A stretch of 64,000 bases of DNA from NCBI GenBank assembly GCA_963693305.1, contig OY855913.1:11417201-11481200 (forward strand), read 5' to 3'. The stretch's first letter is position 1, and each line of letters opens with the position of its first letter. Positions 20,086-30,370 of the stretch are shown piece after piece. Made by a program: the position numbers and the translations under genes. The notes under the pieces were generated by a model. It searched no databases. It worked only from the letters and a program-made list of their open reading frames with translations, and had not been told where the DNA came from. The DNA comes from Meandrina meandrites (lineage: Eukaryota; Cnidaria; Anthozoa; Scleractinia; Meandrinidae).

Positions 20086-20818
20086 ATGAATTTCACAATT
20101 TATACTGATCCGGCAATCTGCCTTAAACTTGCAGAACAACATGAGGTATTTGAAATTTAGTTTGGTCAATTAAACTGCGTATTTTGGGTACAAAGTAAGC
20201 AACCATTTACTTGCCGACAGGTTGCTACCAGTTCTTCCTCAAGCATCCATACTCCCATTCCTCTAGCGACATGGTCTACAGCTAAGGCGCCGTTGAACGA
20301 AGGAAGGCTCTACAAGACGGACGGGAAGAGACGAGCTCGAAATGTGGAAAGCAGTCGAAAATACAGGAAAAGAAGGTGACGCTAATAAAATTATCACTAG
20401 CATTTGAAATTGTTAGTAAATTACAGCTTGCAAGTGACGCCACGGTGTGGATTTTCATTCGTCATTGTGAACCTCTGACCACATTGTTTTTTTAAAAACA
20501 GGCACAATATTTGCAAGGGCTCTTTCGTAAGTTTCCGTTAAACTCTTAAACATTCAAGCAATTGAAGTGACCTTTGGAGCAAAGGTTACACCTTTATAAA
20601 AACGAAAGCACACGTCAGTCAAGTTGAAAACCGTTTGTCTCCGTTCTTTTCTCGTCAGGAGGGAACGCTTTCAAAGTCTGGAGCAAGCTAATAAAAGACT
20701 GCAGGAACAGATTGAAGAAGTAGACAGACAGCTGCAAGAGCTTAATTATGCTTTCCATCTGTTTGTGCAGCATGCAGAGTGTTGCGAGCACTGCTGTAAT
20801 ATTAGGATAGGTGAATGA
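20086..20818 (+). CDS. Small bZIP transcription factor, BATF/ATF3-like
   Basis: Three exons (20086-20145, 20221-20375, 20659-20818) with GT/AG borders and matching phases (0, 2) encode 124 residues. The basic region is KRRARNVESSRKYRKRR (residues 56-72), with the conserved Asn at 61 and Arg at 66 in an N-x3-S-S-R arrangement. The leucine zipper has L79, L86, V93, L100 and F107 at exact heptad spacing, then HAECCEHC at the C-terminal side, reminiscent of the H-x-C ends of BATF and Fos relatives. The length is that of vertebrate BATF (about 125). It should bind DNA as a nuclear dimer. I cannot tell BATF, ATF3 and JDP2-type ancestry apart from this sequence, and the SSRK basic region is unusual, so no symbol is given. 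Confidence 0.8.
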
Positions 20819-21007
20819 GTACCTCCCATACTGATCATGAGCAGGTGACCTATCAGATGTCATAGCAGCAGTATCTAGTTTGTATACATTTTGAGTTAAA
20901 TGTTCCCCTTTTGGCATTGCCATTTAAAATGCTGCAGAAGTATTCCTAGTCAAGAAAATTGACAGTTGTTGTAATTTGGCTTTTTATGTCAAGAAATGTA
21001 ATTGCCA

Positions 21008-21013
21008 AATAAA
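21008..21013 (+). terminator. Poly(A) signal of the bZIP gene
   Basis: AATAAA lies 190 bp after the bZIP stop codon and is followed within about 40 bp by a GTTTGTG/T-rich stretch. No competing signal lies closer to the stop. Confidence 0.6.
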
Positions 21014-22539
21014 GTTGACTGCCTCTCATCTTGGAATTTTATCCCTTATAAGTCCTATGTTTGTGTCTTAGTGACACTGATGCAAAAAGAACATCGATAA
21101 TGATGCTTATTTCATTCAAGATCAAGACAAACAGTACCAGGTCATGGCAACACCCAGTGGGAGCTGAGGGAACCCCAGGGGGGAAGGGGGGAGCAGGACT
21201 CACTTGTGAAAGGGACGAAATGCACCATCCAAGCCTGCAGCTAGTGAGGTCGAGGGTGAAATGTCATCCAGAGAGTGATCTTCTCATGCAGTCCCAATTT
21301 TGGATAATGTTCAGTCATTGTACTTTATGATGAGATGTGTTCAGATATTTTTTTTTACCTTAGTAATGTAACTTAGGTAAACAAAACAGTTATTGAGAAA
21401 AGCAGTTTTCAAAATTATATGATTATCATTCCATATCTGTCCAAGAGAAAGCACAAATGATGTAGACCTGTTTATTCTTGTTTATCAACAAATTATCATT
21501 GTGTACATTTTATCTATCCAATACAAAACGCAGAGTTGAATTGATAAATAGAGAAACAATTTTAACTTTTATTGATCTAAAATTACATGAATCACACTCA
21601 GTTTAGTCAATAAGTTATTAGTTGAAGTAGTTCTGCACTTCAAAACTACAATTTCCCATTGATCATGAAGACATACAGCTCTACATGTAATATTATAAAT
21701 GTTTAGAGAACAGCAACCGAACAATTTACATTAAGTGTGAAACTGCTAAAAGCTAAAGCTGTGTGCTATTGCAGAGTGGCCATTGACTCACAAGTAAGAT
21801 ACAACAGTTGTGTGCACCCAGTTCCACACATAAATCGAAGACATTTTGGCAACCCATATTTTATGATGGAAAAGGTCATCATATCGCATGCAATAAAAAA
21901 TGTAAGTTGACTACGGCATCTGGCCTCTGCTAGAGCACTGAGCTCTGGAAACACATGATGATGGGTTTTACTTTGTTTATTACCAATTACTTTTACATAC
22001 AAATGGCAGCCTCCTCCCCCTCCCCCCACCACCACCATCAAGCACCCCAAATCTTTGAATGCTTGTGAAATATAATGTTGTTATTGTGAATCTTTCGGTT
22101 GTGATATTAGGCTCAGGCTGACAACAGAAGCAGTCAAGCAATATGGACCACCAAAAGGTGGTCGGTAATGTCAACGGGAACAAATCGTATTTTAGTAATG
22201 AACCAAAAGTTGGCCTTGTCTTCACGATGCCACATATATCGTTCTATCATTTGTTTTAACATCAGTATATTAGTAAATAATAAAGATGGTATTTTTTTTT
22301 TATCAGTATATTGTTTATCATATTTCTTTACATATTTCCAGGCTGTGAAAAAGACTTGTGTGAAGCAAAAGCAAATAACCACTGATTATATGTACATGAA
22401 TTTCTCACTCAAGGTATAAATAAGATTTCGAAATGAAATCAACAAAAAATTCCATTTTGAAAGATGAGTATAGTATATGTGCAACTAGTAAATAAATGTT
22501 ACAGGTCACTATTAGAGGTACAGGTGCAAGGGTCTCATG
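21014..22539. other. Intergenic, no gene recognised
   Basis: This AT-rich stretch includes a G-rich block at about 21150-21260 (GGGGGGAAGGGGGGAG) and a short CT-rich tract near 22010. ORFs here are short and without domains. Confidence 0.4.
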
Positions 22540-22830
22540 TGACAAACAAACAAATGGACTGTGATTCCTTTAAAAAAAAATTAATACCGGTAATTATTGT
22601 CATAAAAACAGCACAAATGGACACAGAGACTGGAAATTAGATCCACAACCATTTTTCACTCCATCTAACAAGAAGTACATGTGGAAGGATCACATTTTGT
22701 AACAAGTAAACAAACAGAGAGAAAATGATTGCAATTTCTTTTAAAAACTTCAAAATTATTGTCAAAATTATAAACAGCCAAATGGCCACCCTGGAAACTG
22801 GAGCCAAGGGCCACAACCATTTTCACTCTG
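22540..22830. repeat. Imperfect tandem duplication, period about 155 bp
   Basis: Two copies share the order TGTGACAAACAAACAAATGG-like, AATTATTGTCA, CACAAATGG-like and CCACAACCATTTTTCACT-like blocks (about 22540-22667 and 22690-22827). They lie just downstream of the P2X7-like gene stop codon, in its likely 3' UTR. Confidence 0.5.
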
Positions 22831-22880
22831 CGTAATATGACTGATTTATGCAAGTACTGACAATGGTAAAATTAGTGCTC

Positions 22881-24286
22881 TCAAAACCCCATGTACACCC
22901 CAGCGACTGAAGGAAAACGTTCCCTGATTTTTAAGACAACACACGCAGGGCACACACGTCTGTCTCCTTTACCAAGACGACCATGCCTAGCCAATATAAA
23001 TTGACGGTATGCAGCTTTCCTAAATGCTCTGGTGCTATTATTGTCACGGTTATTCCTTATGTCAGCTGCATTTTTTACGCAAAGTTCAATTACATCTGCA
23101 TCAAGACACAACTTTGAGAGCCTAGAGGTTAGTGTTATGCATCTCCTTTGTTGACAACACTTGCTTTCGACCGCCTGTGGCATTGGCCTGCACATACCAC
23201 AGACACACCAGTTAACAGAAGGAATGATTGAGGATGGCTCTGGGTCAGGGCAAGTAGTTGAACCTGCCAAAGACATCTCAGCTGTCATTGGGGTAGTTGA
23301 AGGACTTGAAGGTTCAAATTCATTTTCGTCAAGGTCATCCTCCATTAATATTATGAGTAGCGAATGGATAAAAGCCATGCTACCAAGACCCCTTCGTAAG
23401 CCTCTGATTGCCAATTTCCTGACCATTGCTTCGTCCAAAGTACTGATAAACTCCTACAGTAATTCAAGAAATTTTTGTCAGGTTATAAAAGTCAAGCAAA
23501 CATTTCAAACTAATTTCACATAATGACCATATATATGCTCCAAAAACAAATCATGTCAAATCCACATGGGGAAAAACAAAAGGTTTTGAAACAAGTCAAC
23601 AACTATCAGCATATATGCCAACAAGTAAATAAATGCAAAAAATAAATGCGAAAATAATCCAAGCTTGTATCATGATTGTTGAGCTAGAATACATCGCAAG
23701 GTAGGTTATGTAAACAAAGTGTAAAATTTTCATTAGGACACAGGCAAGAACACCAGCAAAAAAATAAAGGGCAAAGGGAATTAATGAAAATACCTTTACA
23801 TTGTTTTCTTTTATTCATTCGTCTTCTTCTGTGGGCACATCCGCAGAGCCTGAAGCAAGGCCAAACCCAGTTTCTTGCCTCGGTGTTACTCTTCAGGTTT
23901 CGGCAGCAACTGATGGCTACCCCTGTAAATCCTATAAAACAAGCAGTAAACATGAATCAGTATTATGCCTTTTCCAACTTTTAAATGCAATATTTGCAGT
24001 TACTTTATTTCAAAGCCGTTCATACCCTGTTCCTGCAACGCTTGCTGCTGGTTCCACACTTGCACTGGTCACTGCAGAACACATTTCTCCCTTTACAAGG
24101 ACATCCATGTGTACTGTTTCCTTTCCTTTTCATACTACACGCGTTCTTACATTTGCAGAACAATGCTGTCTCAGTGCTGATGGATTCCTGAGTAATAGTG
24201 TATCGACTTCTAGATCAGTTTCTTCACATAAATTCAATTTAAATGCAAACTATATGCTAATTTTATACACTTACCGACGATTCCAT
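22881..24286 (-). CDS. Cys-rich (CXC-like) plus P2X7-type C-terminal domain protein
   Basis: I join three exons: 24286-24275 (MESS), 24187-24026 and 23453-22881, all phase 0 with GT/AG borders, giving 248 residues. Residues 15-55 hold nine cysteines in pairs (FCKCKNAC, CPCKGRNVFC, DQCKCG), like CXC zinc-binding modules. Residues 140-248 contain WCVCGMCRPMP, CCQQRRC, FRKAAYRQFILARHGRLGKG and end YMGF. These are the hallmark blocks of the P2X7 cytoplasmic ballast domain, which binds zinc and guanine nucleotide in the mammalian receptor. The channel part (two membrane helices and the ectodomain) is absent, so this is a soluble stand-alone version, as known from many cnidarian and fish proteins. 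A possible extra exon near 23779-23935 does not fit the phase and was left out. Confidence 0.8.
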
Positions 24287-25051
24287 AATGGCAGCAGACT
24301 GAAGAAATGAGTCCGCAAGGGTGAACGCTTCTATGCATGTCAACCCGTGACAGTGTCCCTTTAACCCATTGACTCCCAGTCCCGAAGGCTTTTATTAGCG
24401 TGCACCCCACCCCCCCAAAAAAACATGCGAGTGGAAAAAATAAACCATATGCCAGCGTACTAAATTCAGACAAATAATTCCTTTCTGAAGTAAACTTTTA
24501 TTACAACTAGACACACTGAAAGGCCAATTTATGATTTAAAATGCTTATCAACCTTGATTATTTGATCCCCCCCCCCCCCCCCCCCCATCAAACGAGTTTT
24601 GGCTTTCTACCTATCTTCTAGCAAGTTCCCGACAAACCAGCCCCCCACCCCTGACCCAAAGAAAGAAGTTCTACTGTTGGAAAACCATTGCACCACAAGT
24701 GATTTCTGAAATACAAAATCTGATTCGCCGCAAATCTAGCTGATCAGCAACCTTATTTATACACTTTTATATTTTCAACCCTTTGCCACATGAAAACAGT
24801 GGAAAAGGAATACTTCAAAATTCACAAAATGAAGACCTCAAATTATATAAAACAAGCTCTTGATTGTAATCTTTAAGCTTACAGCCACGATCAAAACTAA
24901 CCACGAAGTGACCGGATACCATCAAAAACACAGAACGTATAAACGAAGTAGCCCTCGAATGTCTCCTCTAACTCACTGCACAGTTAAACGTCTCACAAGC
25001 CCTTAAATATCTTCGCAAAACGTTAATTTTACCCTGAATACTTAAGCTTAC

Positions 25052-25287
25052 CTGCTGCGCCCGGTGGAGGCATCGGTGGAGGAGGAAAGCCAGGAGGCCC
25101 GGGAAATGGCGGCGGTGGAGGTACACCCCGGTAAATTGCCAGGATGTGGCACTCCAGGCGGCATGGCGCTCGAAGGAGGACGCATTCCCCCTTGGAAGAT
25201 GACCGAGTGGCTGTTGTGCAGGCAGATGATTAGGCTCGATTTCCGCCGTCCTCGGCTGGTAATCGAGCCTAGTGGATGATACGACAT
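25052..25287 (-). CDS. Possible proline-rich first exon with two frame breaks
   Basis: On the minus strand an ATG at 25287 (MSYHPLGS) leads to a proline-rich stretch and a consensus donor (GCAG|GTAAGC) after 25052. The proline-rich reading MRPPSSAMPPGVPHPGNLPG is continued by PPPPPFPGPPGFPPPPMPPP only after a one-base shift at a GGGG run. Another shift at a GGGGG run upstream would also improve the reading. Both shifts need one G less, which suggests homopolymer sequence errors or a decaying gene. No downstream exon was recognised, and I cannot name the protein. Confidence 0.3.
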
Positions 25288-25499
25288 TTGCGAAAACTGA
25301 TTACAAAATTTGTAGAAATGTGTCAAAGGCAAGTAAAACCGAGTGTATGCTGGGTAGTCTCGTTTTCGCCAAAGCCACGTGCTCCGGCTTTTACTGCTTT
25401 GCCATGCATCCATTCTTTTTCTTCGCGTTCACGAGTAGAATCTTTTTGAAATCAAAATCGAAAAATTATTTCAACCAAACTATTCTAGCTAGAATAGCT

Positions 25500-25738
25500 T
25501 TTATATTATTTTTAGCAATTACTTATTACTTGGCTCAGTTTATTTTTGTCTTCTTTTATGTACAACCTCGTCAAGCAATTAAATTCCTTTTTTGTAACTA
25601 CTCAGCTCGTTTAGTTTATTTCTATTCTGAGTAGTTTTTTTGCCTATTTTAGTTAATTTTCTATTCTGCTGTAATTTTTTTCTCAATTTAATTTGGCAAA
25701 ATAAAATGGTTGTTGTTGTTGTTGTTGTTGTTGTTCTA
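25500..25738 (+). repeat. Retroposon 3' end with (TTG)n tail, copy 1
   Basis: About 230 bp ending AAAATAAAATGG followed by (TTG)n matches the inverse of 58136-58360 with few differences. Features such as GTACAACCTCGTCAAGCAAT and the terminal trinucleotide repeat fit the 3' UTR of a non-LTR element. No coding sequence is attached. Confidence 0.65.
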
Positions 25739-25819
25739 GTAAGTTTAACAATTTTCGAAGTTTAAATATTGCATAGAAGAGCCAATATTATTTTTGTGTT
25801 TTTTGGAATGCTAATGAAC

Positions 25820-25840
25820 CATTATTATTATTATTATTAT

Positions 25841-25878
<38 letters not shown>

Positions 25879-28297
25879 ATAATAATACTTTATTGAAAAC
25901 TTTTCATGCAAACTTGAATCCTAGGTGTATGTGGCTTAAAATAAAATATACAAATTTTGCTTTTCCCTAAGTTTGTTCCATGAGATAATTTCAGTAAAAA
26001 TTTCAATAGCCTTCCTACATAATAACACTCTGAAAGCTTTTACATGCTCTATTCATACAAACTTGAATCTTAGGTGTATCTGTTAAAAAAATATATATAC
26101 AAATTTTGTTTTTCCTGACGTTCTTCCCATGAGATAATGTCATAAAATAAATAAAAGAAATAAACTATTAAAACCTATTTGAACAGTGTTTACATGATGG
26201 CTCCCTCCTGGGTTTCAACGTCAATATCAATGTTCTTAAAGTCACAAAAGGCTTTCCTTCTAGCTCTTGAACCTCTTAGGCAGATTAGTGCGGATCTTAG
26301 TAAAGCGAAGGATGTCCTTGCTCTTATCCAGGAGATTGTTTTAGCATAATGTTCTCCTTTCTTGATGGAGATCAGCTGCGCCAGTCTGGAATGGTATTGC
26401 AAGCACTCGTTTCCCATGCCGCCTGTTGACGTGAAAATAAGGGGTGTAAAAGTTCCTTGTTCGATATCCAAAACCCTCCTCGCGTAAAGGCGCTTCTTCT
26501 CGTTCTCATGATTGCGGTATATCTGTTGGAGCTCTAGGTCCCTATACGAATCAGCATTAGGGTGACAAACCCTCACGTCAAAGAATGCTGATCGTTGGTT
26601 CTCCCAGAACCCGCGCGCATGAATATCCAATCTCGCATCTGGAGCTCGATTAGAACCTCTTCCCAGCTGTTCACCCGAGATATCTTGCAGGACAGGCTCA
26701 ATCTCAACATCGGTACAAACCATATTCAGGAGTTCGGCTTCTAAGTCCCTCAGCTCATTGTGACGTTGGGTAACGAACCCACCTCTCTTGCATATCATTG
26801 CGTGGTCCACTGTAAAAGCATCACCGCATACACAGGTGGAAGGGATTTCATCAACCGGCCAATCGTAGCGCAGTTTGATTGCATCGCGGAACTCTCTCTT
26901 ATTTAGATTGAAACCCATTTCACGAAGGGGGAGTACCGTCAGCCAAACAGATGACCCTTTTTCCGCAGCAAGGTCAAGTGCCCGTTGGACTTTCTGTGGG
27001 GCTACTCCTCTGATATGCTCTGCCCTGTCTTGGAGCACCGTTGCTCTCTCACTCCTCATTGCCTGTTGTAGTGGCTTGACCAAAGAATCATCCGGCATCT
27101 GATGGGATTGAGCCACGATCTGTTGGACCAGCGGGATGGTAACTTTGACGGAGGAGGATTGCTCAAGATTTGCGTCGAGACACGGGTTTGTCATCCCAAG
27201 CCCCCCTAGACGGACTGGCAGTGCTAGGATGTCCCTGTCCAGCCGAGTGCACCTATGCTCCGTAATTGCAGGGATGAGCACCTTAGATATGGCATTCTCC
27301 AAAGGCTCCAATAATTCTTGAATATCAGGCAAAGTTCTCAAAAAATAGGTCCATCGATGCTTGAGGCCAAAGGTGTAAGCAGCATAACACGCTTGAGGCT
27401 GAGAAAGAGCAAACTCTGCCAGCTTAGTAATCTCGCTGACCCAGTTGGTCACCTTCTCGCTAACGTATTCCTCTAGATATTCCCGTGAACCTATCACCGC
27501 ACCCAGATGTTTTTGTCCCTCTACCGTCACATTGACAGCCGTGTCCTTGAACACTTCTTTCACGCTTGCCTCTTTATCTGGCTTTGAGATAATCCAACAT
27601 TTCTTGGGGTTGGGAAAATAGCCAAAGGCTGGGCCAAGGCTGTTGAGGACATCCCACCATTTCTTGATTTCCAGTACCGAGCCAGCTCCACAGGCATCGT
27701 CAGCAAACCAGCACTGTTTAGTACTGGACGCCGCCTGCAGGCTTGTGATCAGCGGCTGCACACTTAAGGCGTAGAGGGCCATAGCAAGTGGGTCACCCTG
27801 TGTTGTTCCTTCAGCTGACGTGATCTCTTTGCCGCCGGTAATAAACAGCCGTGCCGACTTCCTGTAAGTATTGATGGCGTATGCTGCAATTATAGGGCAG
27901 AGAACCCGGATATTATGCAGTGAAGTTGCTCTGTTAAGTGCATTGAATGCGTTAGAAGCATCGATGAGCAGTACCGCGTCTGTGTCATCTGCTTCAAATA
28001 TGGCATGCATAGCATGTATAGTAGCCTCGCTGCCGGACTTTTGACCTGCGCATAGCTGGAGTGAACCACTCGCCTCAACCACGTCTCCCTTAGAAACGTT
28101 CATTACACACTTTCCAATAATCCTTCGTATCACCTCGCCGACCCCTATAGGCCTCACTGCACCTTCACCTTTGTCCAGGGGAATCAATCGGCTTGCCACC
28201 AGAGGCTCTATGGTTGCAGGGTCGATATAAGTTGTACATAGAGTCCTTGTCATTGTGGCTATCGCCTCGCATAGTTTTGTAGACGACTGTTTAAAGG

Positions 28298-28345
<48 letters not shown>
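25820..28345 (-). mobile_element. 5'-truncated REL-endonuclease non-LTR retrotransposon
   Basis: The element is in minus orientation. Its 5' break lies at an (ATT)n tract (28298-28345, AAT on the element strand). Then follow the open RT-endonuclease frame, a 3' UTR of about 300 bp, an A-run (T-run at 25843-25874) and another (ATT)n tract (25820-25842). AAT repeats on both flanks in the same orientation suggest insertion into a TAA microsatellite, as documented for Dong/R4-type elements. It is also possible that the 3' tract grew from the poly(A) tail. No other target duplication can be read in such repetitive flanks. Confidence 0.6.
26190..28253 (-). CDS. Reverse transcriptase with C-terminal restriction-like endonuclease
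   Basis: This is an uninterrupted frame of 687 codons, open for 15 more codons upstream up to a stop at 28299-28301. RT motifs in order are [15 protein letters not shown] (34-48), [10 protein letters not shown] (95-104, catalytic Asp), EGTTQGDPL (148-156) and the FADD box (183-186). A CxC-x8-H-x3-C knuckle with a trailing RHN lies at 474-499. The PD-(D/E)xK-type endonuclease follows (APDARLDI 538-545, FFDVRV 558-563), the layout of R2/R4/NeSL/Hero-type elements. The N-terminal fingers and any DNA-binding zinc fingers are missing because of 5' truncation. The lack of stops suggests recent insertion. I cannot fix the clade by eye. There is no sign of host domestication. Confidence 0.8.
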   Translation of the reverse strand: MTRTLCTTYIDPATIEPLVASRLIPLDKGEGAVRPIGVGEVIRRIIGKCVMNVSKGDVVEASGSLQLCAGQKSGSEATIHAMHAIFEADDTDAVLLIDASNAFNALNRATSLHNIRVLCPIIAAYAINTYRKSARLFITGGKEITSAEGTTQGDPLAMALYALSVQPLITSLQAASSTKQCWFADDACGAGSVLEIKKWWDVLNSLGPAFGYFPNPKKCWIISKPDKEASVKEVFKDTAVNVTVEGQKHLGAVIGSREYLEEYVSEKVTNWVSEITKLAEFALSQPQACYAAYTFGLKHRWTYFLRTLPDIQELLEPLENAISKVLIPAITEHRCTRLDRDILALPVRLGGLGMTNPCLDANLEQSSSVKVTIPLVQQIVAQSHQMPDDSLVKPLQQAMRSERATVLQDRAEHIRGVAPQKVQRALDLAAEKGSSVWLTVLPLREMGFNLNKREFRDAIKLRYDWPVDEIPSTCVCGDAFTVDHAMICKRGGFVTQRHNELRDLEAELLNMVCTDVEIEPVLQDISGEQLGRGSNRAPDARLDIHARGFWENQRSAFFDVRVCHPNADSYRDLELQQIYRNHENEKKRLYARRVLDIEQGTFTPLIFTSTGGMGNECLQYHSRLAQLISIKKGEHYAKTISWIRARTSFALLRSALICLRGSRARRKAFCDFKNIDIDVETQEGAIM

Positions 28346-28489
28346 GGCTGCAAAAAAGTAAGCGCACTCTGACGCGAGGCGCATGCGTCGACTGCACAAG
28401 CAACATAACTTGCACCACATGGAGAACTTCGGCTCAACTGAAACAAATATATTACGAACCTTGGGGTACTACTATTGGAGAAAAAAGGA

Positions 28490-28965
28490 GCAGAGTGCAG
28501 CGACCACGGCGGACAGCCGGCAGACAGAGCAAGGAGGGAAATCAGGGAAATCACTGAAGGCGAACAGCGAGAAGGGCGCTAAAAATGTACAAGCATGTCG
28601 AGCAGCTGCCGTCGTCGTTCAACTACACGACCAGAGAAAGCGGTGAGAGAACAGGGAGACCGGTGAAGGAGAACACAAGCGTCACAAGAGATACAGCGAG
28701 ACTAGTACAACCTTGTGGAGCAGCTACGGCGACGAGGGGAAAACAGTTTGCGTACAACAACATGACCTGGGAAGCTGGTGAAGGCGAACACAAGGCTCCC
28801 TGCGATGAGAACAGCGAGACCGGTACAAGCATGTAGAGAAGAGAAGGTTGGAAGAGCAAGGACGACGGTGCAAGCATGTTGAGCAACTACGGCCATCAGG
28901 GTAAACGGCGGAGGCGAACAAGGCTCGCTAGCATGGAAGCGAAAAGAACTACGGTGACCACGGAA
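28490..28965 (+). repeat. Degenerate GC-richer repeats upstream of the nuclease-like ORF
   Basis: Variants of ACAGCGAGACCGGTACAAGC and GAGCAGCTACGGC recur at least four times with irregular spacing (about 28565, 28690, 28810 and 28870). Base composition is clearly richer in G and A than the surroundings. All frames are open for long stretches, which makes short ORFs here uninformative. Confidence 0.45.
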
Positions 28966-28978
28966 AACGGTGAGTGAG

Positions 28979-29644
28979 ATGAAGAAGGGGTGTACAAAAT
29001 TGAAATTTGTCTCGAATGATTTGAGTATTAATAAGAGTGAACATCATAGAGAAGTCACAGCAAGAGCCAAGGGAAGAAGACGAAGTATGGAAAGCAACCA
29101 CAGCCGGTATGGATGGCGAGCGGGAACGGGGAGCATACACGGCAAGCTGGCACGACCTGCACTCGGAAACCGCAAGCTAACACGTCGTGCAGCCACAGGC
29201 AGCAAGTACAGGGGACAAACGCCAAGAGCAGATGTCGAGAGGAAATACCTCGGAAAACAACGGGCCGAGTGGAACGCAAGTGGAACGCAAGTGGCCGAGT
29301 GGAACGCAAGTGGAAAAGCGACGGCGAGCATGCGAGCAAGGATGTGGAACAGGTACAAGCCAGCATTGGATCATATAGAAAAAAATCACATGTTCAAAGG
29401 AAAAGACAGAAAAAGTGTCTTTTTCTCCACAAAGTTATGCGATATATCCGTTCTAGTTCACAAAACAATGACGTATCCAGATCGGATAGGTGTGGACAAA
29501 TCAAATCTAAGAGAAGTTTACGTAAAGAGTTTTACCACTCCAGTGGGAGTTCATGGGCTTTCGAGGGGCAAGTGCTACACCGTAAAGGTTGTCTTCGACC
29601 AAAGAATTCAAAAAGTTGTAACAGCGTATCCTATCTATTCATGA
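28979..29644 (+). CDS. ORF ending in a BECR/EndoU-like nuclease domain
   Basis: From the ATG at 28979 a 221-residue frame is open. The first about 115 residues are basic and repetitive (EWNASG occurs twice) and may not be coding. The last about 95 residues look like a compact domain: LDHIEKNHMFKGKDRKSVFF, then a segment with PDRI, then PVGVHGLSRGKCYTVKVVFD and QKVVTAYP. A histidine-containing start, a short helix and a terminal VVTAYP strand are typical of the Barnase-EndoU-ColicinE5/D-RelE (BECR) fold found in bacterial polymorphic toxins and phage proteins. Function as an RNase is inference. AATAAA at 29757 could serve for polyadenylation. An upstream spliced exon is possible. Confidence 0.45.
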   Translation: MKKGCTKLKFVSNDLSINKSEHHREVTARAKGRRRSMESNHSRYGWRAGTGSIHGKLARPALGNRKLTRRAATGSKYRGQTPRADVERKYLGKQRAEWNASGTQVAEWNASGKATASMRARMWNRYKPALDHIEKNHMFKGKDRKSVFFSTKLCDISVLVHKTMTYPDRIGVDKSNLREVYVKSFTTPVGVHGLSRGKCYTVKVVFDQRIQKVVTAYPIYS

Positions 29645-30073
29645 AAGAAGCTTTTCTACAATTAGATTTTACAGAGCTTGTATAAAATGTATCAATTACA
29701 ACTGGACTTTTGTCTGTTCAGTATTGCTACAGAAACATGGATATTGATATGGTGAAAATAAACTCAGAGATTCAAAGTCAAAGGATTGTGTACAGTTTGA
29801 TGCACCCACCACCACCCCCATCAACAAGCATTGTGATACGTAGTTGTCAGTCCCGCCCCGTCCCCACTTCATTCTATCTTTTGCAAGAATACAGAGCACC
29901 ATGGCTCTGTTGTTTCTAACGTCTTCCCTATATACGCTAAATGGTAAACAAACTGTTACACACAAGACACTGTATGTCACTTAATAAGCCTACCCAGGTT
30001 GTAATAGTAAACGGCGAAAAAGGTGTTCCAAAAATCTTGTAAGAGATTTGAACAATATGACAGTTTGTAACAT

Positions 30074-30369
30074 TGAGTGAATGGGAGGCGGAGGCGGTGG
30101 CCTAATGGTTGGTGCGCTGGACTCCGGATCGGGCGGTCCGGGTTCGAGCCCTGGCCAGGGCGCTGCGTTGTGTTCTTGGGCAAGACACTTAATCTCAAAG
30201 TGCCTCTCTCCACCCAGGTGTATAAATGGGTACCGGCGAATTTACTGCTGGGGGTAACCCTGCGATGGACTAGCATCCCATCCAGGGGGGAGTAGAAATA
30301 CTCCTAGTCGCTTCATGCTACGGAAACCGGGATAAGCTCCGACCTGATGGGCCACCTTTACCTTTAACA
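30074..30369 (+). mobile_element. tRNA-derived SINE with Nin-DC-like core, intact
   Basis: The head has pol III boxes (GTGGCCTAATGG and GGTTCGAGCCC). It is followed by GGGCAAGACACTTAATCTC and TGCCTCTCTCCACCCAGGTG, the conserved core known from cnidarian and deuterostome Nin-DC SINEs. TTGTAACAT is duplicated on both sides (30065-30073 and 30370-30378). The right duplication overlaps the proposed start of the gypsy LTR, so the SINE landed at that LTR border. Confidence 0.82.
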
Positions 30370-30370
30370 T

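Noticed and set aside
23779..23935. Extra exon of the P2X7-like gene (RNWVWPCFRLCGC frame)
   Set aside because: It has splice-like borders, but its phases do not match either neighbour, while exons 2 and 3 join directly in phase 0.
28300..29360. Several overlapping 60-105 codon frames on both strands
   Set aside because: They arise from GA-rich degenerate repeats that are open in many frames; only the C-terminal part of the 28979-29644 frame looks like a protein domain.
30085..30160. tRNA gene with A and B boxes
   Set aside because: The boxes belong to the head of a SINE with target duplications, and the acceptor stem does not close as a functional tRNA.
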